From Exophiala sp. HKRS030 (taxonomy: Eukaryota; Ascomycota; Eurotiomycetes; Chaetothyriales; Herpotrichiellaceae): a stretch of 64,000 nucleotides of DNA. The first letter of the stretch is position 1, and the number at the start of each line of letters is the position of its first letter. Below, in pieces: positions 42,601 through 51,930 of the stretch. A program made the translations under genes and the position numbers. The DNA lies in assembly GCA_023897205.1 (NCBI GenBank), contig JAHWDD010000013.1, positions 310,001-374,000 on the forward strand, given 5' to 3'. The notes beneath the pieces were generated by a model. That model ran no database searches. It had not been told where the DNA came from and was given only the letters and a program-made list of their open reading frames with translations.

Positions 42601-45600
42601 ATAATGGTAATCCTAAATGACTAGATTTAATTCTAAGACTAATAAAGATATAATAGTAATAAAGAAGAAGGTATTCTTAGTAGCGAATTCGGCTATAGAG
42701 AAGTTAGAAGAGATATTATTAAGTAATATTGTAAGGTTAGTAGCTATATCTTAGAAAGAGAATGAGATTATAAGAATAAGTATAGATAGAAGAGGTTCAC
42801 TTATTAGTGAGATTACTCAGGAAAAACTAGGGATTATAAGAAACGTACCTAGTGCTAGAGTGAGTAAGGAAGCTATTACGATTATATGTTAAGGCTATCA
42901 TAAGAGCTTTCTTAGATATACTTCACAGAATTTATACTTATCTTACTTCTAGGACTTATTAGATTAAGACTTAATGAATTTATACTCTTATTATTTTTTA
43001 TAATCACTATTAGCTACTATTACCTTATAGTTAATATAATTTATACTAAGCTAGGGATAATCTTCTAGTATTAATATATAAATCTATGAGTATAAGGCAT
43101 ATAATCTAGTTTCTAAGACTAGTCTATTTATAGTAAGTGAGTATACTACACACTAAAACTCGCGTATTTATATTTATCTAATATAGTAGCTTTTCTTTAA
43201 CTATAAGCTACTTAGCGCGACCTTTAACTATGTAATATAGATATATAATAATATCACTCTAGGTCTCTTTACTATAGAGTAAACTATAAATGCGCTAACT
43301 AATAAGTGCCTTTAGTGTTTTAGCTAGGCTCTTACTTTACCTAGTGAAAATAGTAATAATAGAGGAGATAGAATAACGAGAAACTAGTCTATAACTTAGC
43401 GAGAAATACTTAGACCTAAATATATAATAATAATTATATCTCACGTCACGCTTCCCTAATTAAACTATACTTAAAATCAGACTATATTATAATACCTAAG
43501 GTACCTAAAAGATATAAAGCTAAGAGCATAACTAATTAGGCAATATTATGAGCACTATTTCTATAAGTTCTATAAAGCGCCTAACTAGTAATAATAATAA
43601 AGTTTTAATTATTAAACTTAAAGTGCTAATATCACTAAAGTAGTGATTATTTAAGAGGCGGCCCTAATAGGGCATAGAATATAGAGGCGTCTATTTAAGA
43701 GGTGTTTAGCTATATTTAGATCTTCTAGTGATTAGGTTATTCTTAGCTAGTAAGGCTAACCCTATAGTAACTAAGCCTATAAACTTTTAGGACATATCTT
43801 ATTAAATTAGTGATTATTAACTACGTGTACAGTATAATAGTTAAAGGTAATAACAATTAAGATAGAAGGAGTTTACAAATCGCTTTTTCATTATAACTTT
43901 TTTTCTCTATCTATTTATAGTCACTATTCATAGTAATCTTCTTAAATACGTGTTATTATCTAGCTAATAATTTTCTGGTTTCTATTAAAATTATAGACAT
44001 TAAGTATACACGCTATCTTAAGCAGGATATAGTTAGCACTTAGATTCTATTTAGATATATAAGATATATATATAGGATAATAAGATCCTATATAAGGTAA
44101 TAGTAAATTAAGTATACATAAGTCTTTTTACTATTAGAAGGTAAAAGCTTACTTAGTCTTAACTTAGGGTTTTATTAAGTATAATAAAAATATATCTAAG
44201 AGACCTATAATTCTATATAATTAATTAATTATAGAATAAAGTTTTTATAAGAGACTAAAGTAAAGAAAGTCTCTTCTTTAAGCGAAAAGAGTTAATAATA
44301 AAGAGTCACGACTTATTACACTATAGATTAATTAGTACTTTACTTCCGCCTCTTATATATTACTTCCTAACGTAATACTCATGACTTAGGTAAGTTATAT
44401 ACTACACTCTCTAAGCAATTTAGACGCATAATATAAAGTCCAGAATAAATACTTAATAACTATAAAATCTTACTATAAAGGGGTTTTCTTATGAGTATCT
44501 CACTATTAGAGTAACTACCTAATTACTATACACATTAAGAAAAATTAGTAGCTAACCTTTCTTCCCTTATAGTAAAATAATAAGTGAAAAAGAAAATTAA
44601 TAGACTCTTAGTACTGAAAACATTAGGTCTAGTGTATAAGATAGAATAGTAGAGAGTATACTCCCTATTAGGATTTTTAACCTAAGCTTATATTTAGAGC
44701 TTTAGTTCTCTCACTAAGGTTTATAGTGTAAATTCTATTTATGAATTAATTATATTCTAGCTAATAAAAGCGAGTAGTGTCTATTACCCTTAATAAGTTA
44801 TTCCTTTCTTACTATAGCTAAATGTCTTAGACTTTTACTCATTATTACCTACACTAGCTTAGTATTATGGAATTTTAAGTTTAAGCTCTCTAACTATAAT
44901 CTAACTAATCCTAAGTATCTATACGCGCTAATTATAATAACTAGTATAAAGGTATTACGTTTTACTTTACCTAAGGTGTTATTATATATAGGGTTTCTTA
45001 ATAAGTAAAAAGTATAGAAGGGATAATGTCTCTAAGAGTGTATAGTATACTTAAGCGTACTAGTATACTAGAAGCGAAGTGATTATAGCTAAAACATATA
45101 GGTATAATCGTGAACGAAGTTAACTATATAGTAAAGCTATGTAATGACTATATATATATACTCTAAGCTAATTAGTGTATCTTAGCGTGTCTTAGTGGTT
45201 CTTAGCGTATAGCGCGCTAAGGGTCACTAATCTAAACTGATTTCACTAAGACCACTAGCCTAGGTTATATAATAACTATTTCTTCCTAGTAAATTACCTT
45301 TACCTAACCTATTACTTTACTTTATAGGTTATTATTATAGCTATTTCTATGGCCTATAAATAGGCCTAATTCATAATAAAAGAATAAAGAATAATTTTAT
45401 ATAATCTTTATTATCGCTAAAGCATAGGATAAACCTTTAGTGATAGCTACCTTGCACTATCTAAAAGCCATCACTAAACATAATAATAGTGATATTCTTT
45501 CTACTGTTAAGTTAATCGTGAATAGTATCTAAGATTTAACTAGATTATTATTAAGAATTTATGAGCACTATAACCCTTAGGTTTTTTATGAAAAGATTAC

Positions 45601-47270
45601 TCTATACTCTTAGGGACTAAGGTCTTCTTCTTTAGTGTTTACCTTAAGATATATTTTATAATCTTAGAAATAGCTATAGTATATAGTGAAAGTATAGCGA
45701 AGATAGTAATATATAAAGTACTTTAATCTAGATATTAAATATTTTTATAGGAGTTTCTTATTTAGAAAGGAATAAGACACTAATAGAAATACCTTTTATT
45801 ACACTACCTTTTATATTTAGTGAGTCCCTTAAGATATATATTTATTACTTAAAGCTTAATATATATAGAAGTCTATAGAACTAATAGGCTAACTTAAAAG
45901 ATATAATTCTATATATTATAAGAGTATTATAAGTTTCTTATTTATATTATATAGTTAGATAATTTAAGGAGATACATAATAAAGTACACTACTAGTACTA
46001 ATATATATTAAGCGTATAATAATATAGTTAAGGCTTTAGTAAGCTTTTATAGCGTTTATATTTAAATTATTATATAGTTCATTATTTAGCTATTTAAAGG
46101 GTTACTTTATTTTCTATTTAGGGATTTATAAGGGTCTAATCTAGAGCTAATAACTTAATTATAGTTATTACTTAATAAGGATATATCTTATTTAAATTTA
46201 TATAGTACTAAAGGCACTAAGTTTATATTATTTTTAAAAAATAATACGTAATAAAATATAATACACTATAATTACGTTATTAAAGTAAGCTAATAATCTT
46301 AATTACCTTTTATAAAGAAATTTATCACTTCTAAAGTAACTAAATTTCTTAACTAGTTTAACTTTATAAGTAATTCTATAGTCTTAACTATATAGAGAAT
46401 AGCTTAAGTCTTAAGTTTATAGTCTATATATAAAGTATAAATAACTTTAGATTAATGTTTATAGTATATATTTACTAAGGTATATTCTTAGAAGAACTTT
46501 AAGTTATTACGTAAGTAAATAATAATACTATATAATACTTTATTAAAACTTTAAAACACTTTTATTATACTTATATCTTTAGTAAATTATAAGGTAAATT
46601 ATATTAGGCTAAAGAGAACATTAAACTTTATAGAAACATTAAGAAAAAATAAGTTTATAAAAGATAATAACTATATAATTTAGATTTAAAGTACTAAGAT
46701 AATTTTTAATATTATAAGTAATATATAGATTAAGATATAAATATCTTATCTTATTCCTTTATTAACCCTTTATTATTAACTCTTTATTAGCTTTATAACG
46801 CTTTATTAAATCCTTACTTAATTCTTATTACTATTTAACACTATATTAAAAAAGTCTTAATAATTCGTTCTAAGGTTAAGGGATAACACTAAGCTAAGTT
46901 AGTTTTTATATATATCTAAGTATAGTATCTTAATATAACCTAATTTACATTAGTTTTTTACTAACTTTTTTACCTTAAGGAAAGCTATTTTATTCTTAAG
47001 AGTTCTGTTTTCCTAACTTATTTATTAATTTTAAGTGATTTATATAGCCTAATAACTCTAACCTTATATTAATTATCTTAAACTCTTTTAAGTTTAAAAT
47101 TCTCTTTTATAGCGTTTTAATAATCTTATTTAGTTAATAAAGGTCTAGTTTTATAGCTATACTATTAGTATTATTAAATCTCCATTAATTAACCTCTTTC
47201 GCTAGCTTATCCCTCTACTAAAGTAGATTTATATTTATATTGTGACATTAGTAAATTCTTTTAGTTAATA

Positions 47271-47803
47271 ATAGTAACTCCTTATGTATTAAATGAACTA
47301 CATTCTGATAGCTATTTACTGCTGCGGACAAGGTTTGGAGATTTTGTTCGACGCAGCGGACATAAGCCTTAGGACCTTGAATGGCTGTGAGCATTTTGGG
47401 CCAAGCTAGAAATCTTGGAAGATGGTACACATTTTTGAGTGATTCTTTCGGGCTGGAGAAGTGCTGAGTTAGAGGAGCGCCGTCTCTGGCTTAGCCAAAC
47501 TTTAACAAGTTTCGATAAAAGCGCGTGCGATCTCTGTGCGATATCAGGTCTACTGGATGCTGGGAGTCTTTGTAAGGGCTTGGATGACCTTCAGATCTTT
47601 CCCATTGTCTTTGTCATCGCGGCTGACAAGAGTAATGTGTTGCGATACGTTTACATGATGACCTTGAGGGGACGCTGCTAAAGTTGAAGTACACTGACAT
47701 AACGAGCATTCACCATCATCTCCCGCATTCGCGCTTGAGGCAAGAGAAAACCCCAGGGCTGAAAGCGGGAAAAACCTTGCCTGGAGAGGATTACCAAAAA
47801 TGA
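47271..47803. other. Non-RIP sequence without a recognised gene
   Basis: First normal-composition sequence after the AT-rich block. Small open frames exist on both strands (minus 47,248-47,430; minus 47,550-47,807; plus 47,439-47,681), but none has a recognised domain and they overlap each other. The minus frame at 47,248-47,430 has a plausible protein-like composition and might be another gene relic. I cannot assign it. Confidence 0.5.
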
Positions 47804-48262
47804 TCATATGGACTTTGCAATTCGCCGCGCCTCACCGAAGCGACGGAGCTTCTCTTTCAAATCAGCTCCCACGTTGGTGGTGCTGTAGTTTTCGGCAGCA
47901 ATGGAAGCGAGTTCTTCATCAGAGAGCCTTCCAACAAACTCACCATCAAACATCCCAATAAAGCCAACAGGTCCAAGCCAAGATCTTTCGACCACTCAAA
48001 CTACAACATTGTCCATAAAACGTTTGATGGCCACTTTGTAATAGGCTTTGACGATGTCGTGGATATCGTAGACCGCTTGATCTTCATTGCTCAGACGCAC
48101 CACTTTTGTTAGCTGCTGCAGATCAACTGGGATCGATCATTCTTCTCCTACACCGAAGTTGCGAAGGCGCGACAAGACGCGCTCCTGCCGAGCAGCAGCT
48201 GGATTGTCGGCAAAGTAGTATTCACAGTGTGCAAAATGACAGACACAGTCGTCCGTCAGTTC
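47804..48262 (-). pseudogene. Dynamin-family GTPase, broken C-terminal (GED) fragment
   Basis: A single minus-strand frame runs 153 codons from about 48,262 to a terminal TGA at 47,804. It reads like the GTPase effector domain at the end of fungal dynamin-like proteins. Recognisable pieces in order are a CEYYFADN segment, a DIHDIVKAYYKVAIKRFMDN helix typical of GED, an LGP turn, and a final LSDEELASIAAE...LKEKLRRFGEARRIAKSI helix. Dynamins are large GTPases that remodel membranes, and the GED contacts the GTPase and stalk. Here the GTPase and middle domains are absent and two in-frame TGA codons break the frame (48,137-48,139 and 47,996-47,998). No ATG-led intact gene can be built. I read it as a truncated relic next to the repeat block; introns explaining the stops are possible but no good splice sites were seen. 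Confidence 0.7.
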
Positions 48263-48519
48263 AGCAGGTTTTACTCCATTACTCCGTACTTTACGCGTCG
48301 ATCCGCAAGCTCGACAGAAACGGCAGTATTCGCCGAGTCCGCATTGAGATCGGGTTAGTTTTACATACTGCTAATGCCAAGCCCATGAGATCTGTTTAAG
48401 TACGTAGGATTTGAAGAATAGCCCGAGACTGCCAATATAAGCCTAGAAGTCCCGCCTTGCCTTCTAAAAAACGCGAATTTGGCCAACGCAGACCAGATTT
48501 CGATTCGGAGATAATAAAA
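48263..48519. promoter_or_regulatory. Upstream region of the Gfo/Idh/MocA gene
   Basis: 257 bp between the dynamin relic and the oxidoreductase ATG. No TATA box or clear regulatory palindrome was seen. The frame upstream of the ATG stays open to a TTG at 48,457, but there is no ATG there, so this is treated as 5' leader. Confidence 0.4.
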
Positions 48520-49659
48520 ATGGGCGATAACACCGCCTCCAATGGTCATGCAGCCGAAATCGAAAATGCAGCATCGGTGTACTCTCAACCACGGGTTCTG
48601 AAGTTCGGTGTGGTTGGTATAGGTCGAATGGGACAACAGCATGCGCTCAACATTCTCAAGTCAGTATCTCGAGCGAGACTGGTTTGCGCCTGTTCACCGG
48701 CCAAGGCGGACCTCAAATGGGCCGAGAGCAACCTAGTCCCTCATGGAGTAGCGGTGTATCCTACATTCGAGGAGATGATCCAATTCCCAGCCCTCGATGC
48801 GGTTGTGGTCGCTTCAATCACCGAGCTTCACTATCAACATACCAAAGTGGCGCTCCAGCGAGGTATTCACGTACTTTGTGAGAAACCTATCGCCCAGACC
48901 GTGGAACAAGTAGAGGAACTTGTTGCTATAGTGCACGCATCACCCAAGACCCGGCTCATGGTGGGTTTCACCCGACGATTCGACGAGAACTACCAAGATG
49001 CGGTGCAAAAAATCCGTGAGGGCGCCATCGGCTCACCCGTGGTGGTGCGATCCCAGGGTTGCGAGAAGCTCGACGACGCGCCCTTCATGCATTCATATGT
49101 GGTCAATGCGGCAAAGGGAGGTGGATTCTTCGTCGACTCCGTCATCCATGACATCGACCTCACCCTGTCGTTCTTCGGGTTTGACGGCAAGCCCGTCGTA
49201 CCTCGATCCGTATGCGCCTTTGGCACGGTTTCCCATTTCAAAGAGCTCGAGGACGAATCCCTGAACGATGCGGACAACGTTGTGGGCACCGTCCAATATT
49301 GGGGCGGTCAGATTTCATTCCATTACAACTCCCGCACTGCCGCAGCAGGCTACGACAACCAGACCGAGATCTTCGGCACACACGGCAAGCTCTCGGTCAA
49401 CTTGGTCTCGAAGAGCAACAGATTGGAACTATCTGACGAGGCGGGTATTCACGTCTCGGTGTTGCCGAGCTGGTATGATCGCTATAAACCCAGTTTTGTG
49501 TCGGAGTTGATTGCGTACACGGACGCCGTCCTTGATAATAAGCCTATGCCAATTTCGTTGGAGGCGTGCGTCACGAGTCTGAAGGTTGCACAGACTTTGC
49601 AAGAGAGCTTCAGGACTGGAAAGAGGATTGAGTTTGATCAGAGCGGAAAGCGTATCTAA
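48520..49659 (+). CDS. Gfo/Idh/MocA-family NAD(P)-dependent oxidoreductase (inositol 2-dehydrogenase-like)
   Basis: Predicted 379 aa, one exon. The family oxidises or reduces sugar, inositol and related cyclic polyol substrates with NAD(P). The N-terminal Rossmann fold has GIGRMG (residues 33-38). The EKP motif that helps position the nicotinamide and substrate is at 121-123. The C-terminal substrate domain carries VDSVIHDID (205-213), with the His-Asp pair characteristic of the active site. Length is normal for the family (330-400), with about 28 extra N-terminal residues before the fold. No signal peptide is seen, so it is likely cytosolic. I chose ATG 48,520 (A at -3, AAAAATGG); the open frame upstream has only a TTG. 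Similarity to myo-inositol 2-dehydrogenase is by motif layout. The inositol-type transporter downstream makes a cyclic polyol substrate plausible, but that is inference. Confidence 0.9.
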   Translation: MGDNTASNGHAAEIENAASVYSQPRVLKFGVVGIGRMGQQHALNILKSVSRARLVCACSPAKADLKWAESNLVPHGVAVYPTFEEMIQFPALDAVVVASITELHYQHTKVALQRGIHVLCEKPIAQTVEQVEELVAIVHASPKTRLMVGFTRRFDENYQDAVQKIREGAIGSPVVVRSQGCEKLDDAPFMHSYVVNAAKGGGFFVDSVIHDIDLTLSFFGFDGKPVVPRSVCAFGTVSHFKELEDESLNDADNVVGTVQYWGGQISFHYNSRTAAAGYDNQTEIFGTHGKLSVNLVSKSNRLELSDEAGIHVSVLPSWYDRYKPSFVSELIAYTDAVLDNKPMPISLEACVTSLKVAQTLQESFRTGKRIEFDQSGKRI

Positions 49660-50081
49660 GTTCTTATGCGAGATGACCCTAGAAAGCGCTCTATATTTAA
49701 GGATCGTCTACGTTTCATACTACTTTCATTCCAAGAGTGACGAAGACTTTGATGCAAGGTGGGAATTAGATTGTGCCTAAAATAGGAGGTCTAGATTTCA
49801 ACAATTCTATACTTGAACAATTCTACATTTGAAACGATTGTATACTTGAACAGTTCTACGTTTTATCGTTATACAACAAATCAGTCGTAGATCTGCTTAT
49901 GGGCTTAGACTTCAACGAGATATCTCATCAGAATACGTACTCGTCTTGGAATGATATACCTCAGTCAATCTAAAAAATAATGCAGTCGCTCCCAAATGCG
50001 TTACTTTTAGGACATAACCCCAATGCACGCAATGACAACCCGCGTAAGCAACCTTCGGAACATTCCATCTTAAACCTAACT
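49660..50081. other. Convergent intergenic region with a degenerate tandem repeat
   Basis: 422 bp between the stops of the oxidoreductase (+) and aldo-keto reductase (-), so it holds two 3' ends. At about 49,797-49,862 there is a degenerate array of units resembling CAATTCTATACTTGAA, about four times with spacing near 16-19 bp. No open reading frame with a recognisable product was found. Confidence 0.6.
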
Positions 50082-51476
50082 TCAAGATCGTTCATACCAG
50101 TCAGAAAATCCCAGATCCCAGCCCCAGAGCGGGGTGTTGTAGCGTTTCGCCTTTCCGGGCTGCTTGCTAAATTCGTTGAGCGTCTTCAGATCTTCGTCGT
50201 CGAGGTTTACAATCTGGAAGTTCGACTTGAGCCGTGACGGGGAAGTGCTTTTGACAAGAGGCACTACTCCTTGGTTGACATGGAAGGATATCAGAATATT
50301 CGCAGGCGCAACGTCGTGCTTCTTGGCGATTCTGACGATTTCTGAATCCGATGCGATAGGTGCGCCTGTGCAGTAGGTCAGTCGGCTGCTTCGCCGGGAA
50401 TACCATCTGAGAGCGCGAGATGATCCCGAAAAGAGACTCAACATTGTTAAGCCTGGGATATTGCATCTTACCTGAGCCCCCGAGAGGTGAATAAGCCTCT
50501 ACCAGTATTCCTTCTTTCTTGCACCATTGGACAAGTTCGTGCTGTGGAAGAGATGGGTGAAGTTCGACTTGGTTGACCACGGGCTTCACACGCCAGGTCT
50601 TCTTAAGTTCTTCGAGGTATGGAACAGACCAGTTGCAAACTCCGATTGCTTTCACCTTTCCAGATGCAAGGATCTCCTCCATCTGGGCCCAAGTCTTGCT
50701 CATATCCCAGCCCCGGTCTACAGAGCGACTTCCATCCGGATTGACCGGTAGTAATTCGTTGCTCCCATTCTGCCAAAGATCAGCTCAAGCACAATAGATG
50801 GGGAATTGCCTCAAGGTGCGTAGTAAATTAAGACAACTGGGCTTTCTAAAGGTTCGAGGGACAACCTTACGGGAACAAGTCGTACGGGCCAGTGGATGAG
50901 CTAGTTTCCAGTCAATAACATGTCTTCATCAAGGGAAACAACTGGACACAGACTTGTCCTTGCCATTCAAGACAAGACTCAAGGGCTGGTCTCATCTGTT
51001 TGCCGATTGAAATGGTTGTCTGCACGTGTTTACTTACATAGAGATCTAGGTAATCCGTGCCTAAGTCCTCAAGCGACCGACGCAGACTCTCGGCCGCATT
51101 TGGGTGGAAAGTGTTCCACAGTTTGGAAGTGATGAAAATCTCTTCGCGTGGAACACCAGATCGCTTGATGCCCTGGCCCACCTCGGCCTCGTTCTTGTAG
51201 ATGAGCGCACAGTCGATATGCCTGTAACCTTCTTTCAAGGCAGCGACCACCGCTTCACCAACTTCTCCAGGGGGTGCTAGCCATGTGCCTATGTATGCAT
51301 GAGCCTAGGAAGAGCCTGTATAGAGCCTTCTCGGACGGGTTTGCGAGGCGGGGAGCCCTCACCTCAGACCAAGCCAGAAAGCCCAACGAGAATGTGGAAA
51401 AGTACTCACCAAGGCCAATACCTGGGATCGAGTTCCCGTTGGAAAGCTTGAAGCTGGGGATTTCCGGAGTATTCAT
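50082..51476 (-). CDS. Aldo-keto reductase (glycerol dehydrogenase/GCY1-like)
   Basis: Five exons on the minus strand: 51,476-51,410; 51,288-51,038; 50,900-50,871; 50,769-50,472; 50,365-50,082. Together they make 930 nt, 309 aa. All four introns (121, 137, 101, 106 bp) are GT-AG and keep frame. The protein is a TIM-barrel NADPH-dependent carbonyl reductase or polyol dehydrogenase. The catalytic tetrad reads Asp48 and Tyr53 ([10 protein letters not shown]), Lys78 (ITSKLWN) and His109 (LIHWP). The AIGVCNWS and VNQVELHP strands are present, and the coenzyme-site [10 protein letters not shown] lies near the C-terminus. Length is typical (about 300-330). The ATG at 51,476-51,474 is the first in frame; an upstream hydrophobic extension would need a TTG start. 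The 30-nt third exon encodes the catalytic His. The gene is divergent from the FMO and shares its promoter. The substrate is unknown; an aldehyde or ketone made by the neighbouring oxygenases is a reasonable guess. Confidence 0.88.
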
Positions 51477-51930
51477 AGCGGTACGAGATAAGCTAACCAC
51501 TGAGAATAATAACACGGTCAATATTGTGTGCCGCTTAAGACCCAATATTGCGATAGAACATCTGTTGAAGTTGTACTTATTGAAACGTCGAGTGCATCGT
51601 GACGTTAGTACGGGACCGAGTTTATCAACGAACCAGGAAAGTTTCGGCGGATGACGCTTTTGGTCGCTTTTGGCAACTCCTCGCCGTCAAACTAACCCCG
51701 CGAAACCACACAGAAAGCCGTCCCATCTAGCCACCGCCCATCTCTCACGCATCAGACAATACCCCCAAAGGTACTGCTGCAACTAGAGATCGGACCGGGG
51801 GAGGGGCCGAGCGAGAAATATCTCTGTGTGTCTACCAAGCGTGACAGTGGTCAAGACGCGACTTTCAAAAACAATATATAGACCACTGGTACCCTATGTG
51901 CCGCTTCACAGCATAGCACATACCACTCAA
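51477..51930. promoter_or_regulatory. Divergent promoter between AKR and FMO
   Basis: 454 bp between the two ATG codons. On the FMO side a TATATA box lies at 51,875-51,880, about 50 bp before the ATG. The palindrome CAATATTG occurs twice (51,519-51,526 and 51,543-51,550), the second overlapping a CCAAT box. Several CGG/CCG triplets are present, including CGGGACCG and CGGACCG, but not in the N6 arrangement found upstream of the P450. Confidence 0.55.

Larger units (their letters stand above)
35423..47270. repeat. RIP-degraded AT-rich transposon block (right part)
   Basis: Continues the gene-free, TpA-rich, CpA/TpG-poor block after the gap. The sub-stretches around 38,700-40,700 and 45,700-47,200 are even more AT-rich than the rest, which suggests different or more heavily mutated element families. 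Around 42,480-42,900 a coding-like tract survives, interrupted mostly by TAA or TAG (described as a finding). The block stops abruptly near 47,250-47,280, where normal base composition begins. Confidence 0.88.

Noticed and set aside
47550..47807. Minus-strand frame with a signal-peptide-like start and several Cys
   Set aside because: Resembles a small secreted Cys-containing protein only superficially. It overlaps other frames, begins at the stop of the dynamin relic and has no other support.
48457..48519. Upstream extension of the Gfo/Idh/MocA frame
   Set aside because: It would start at TTG; the ATG at 48,520 has a good context and precedes the Rossmann fold.
51477..51545. Hydrophobic N-terminal extension of the AKR (possible signal peptide)
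   Set aside because: No ATG in this stretch, only TTG; AKRs are cytosolic and the ATG at 51,476 starts at the usual family position.
51826..51930. Upstream extension of the FMO frame
   Set aside because: Begins at GTG, spans the TATA box region and has no ATG before 51,931.
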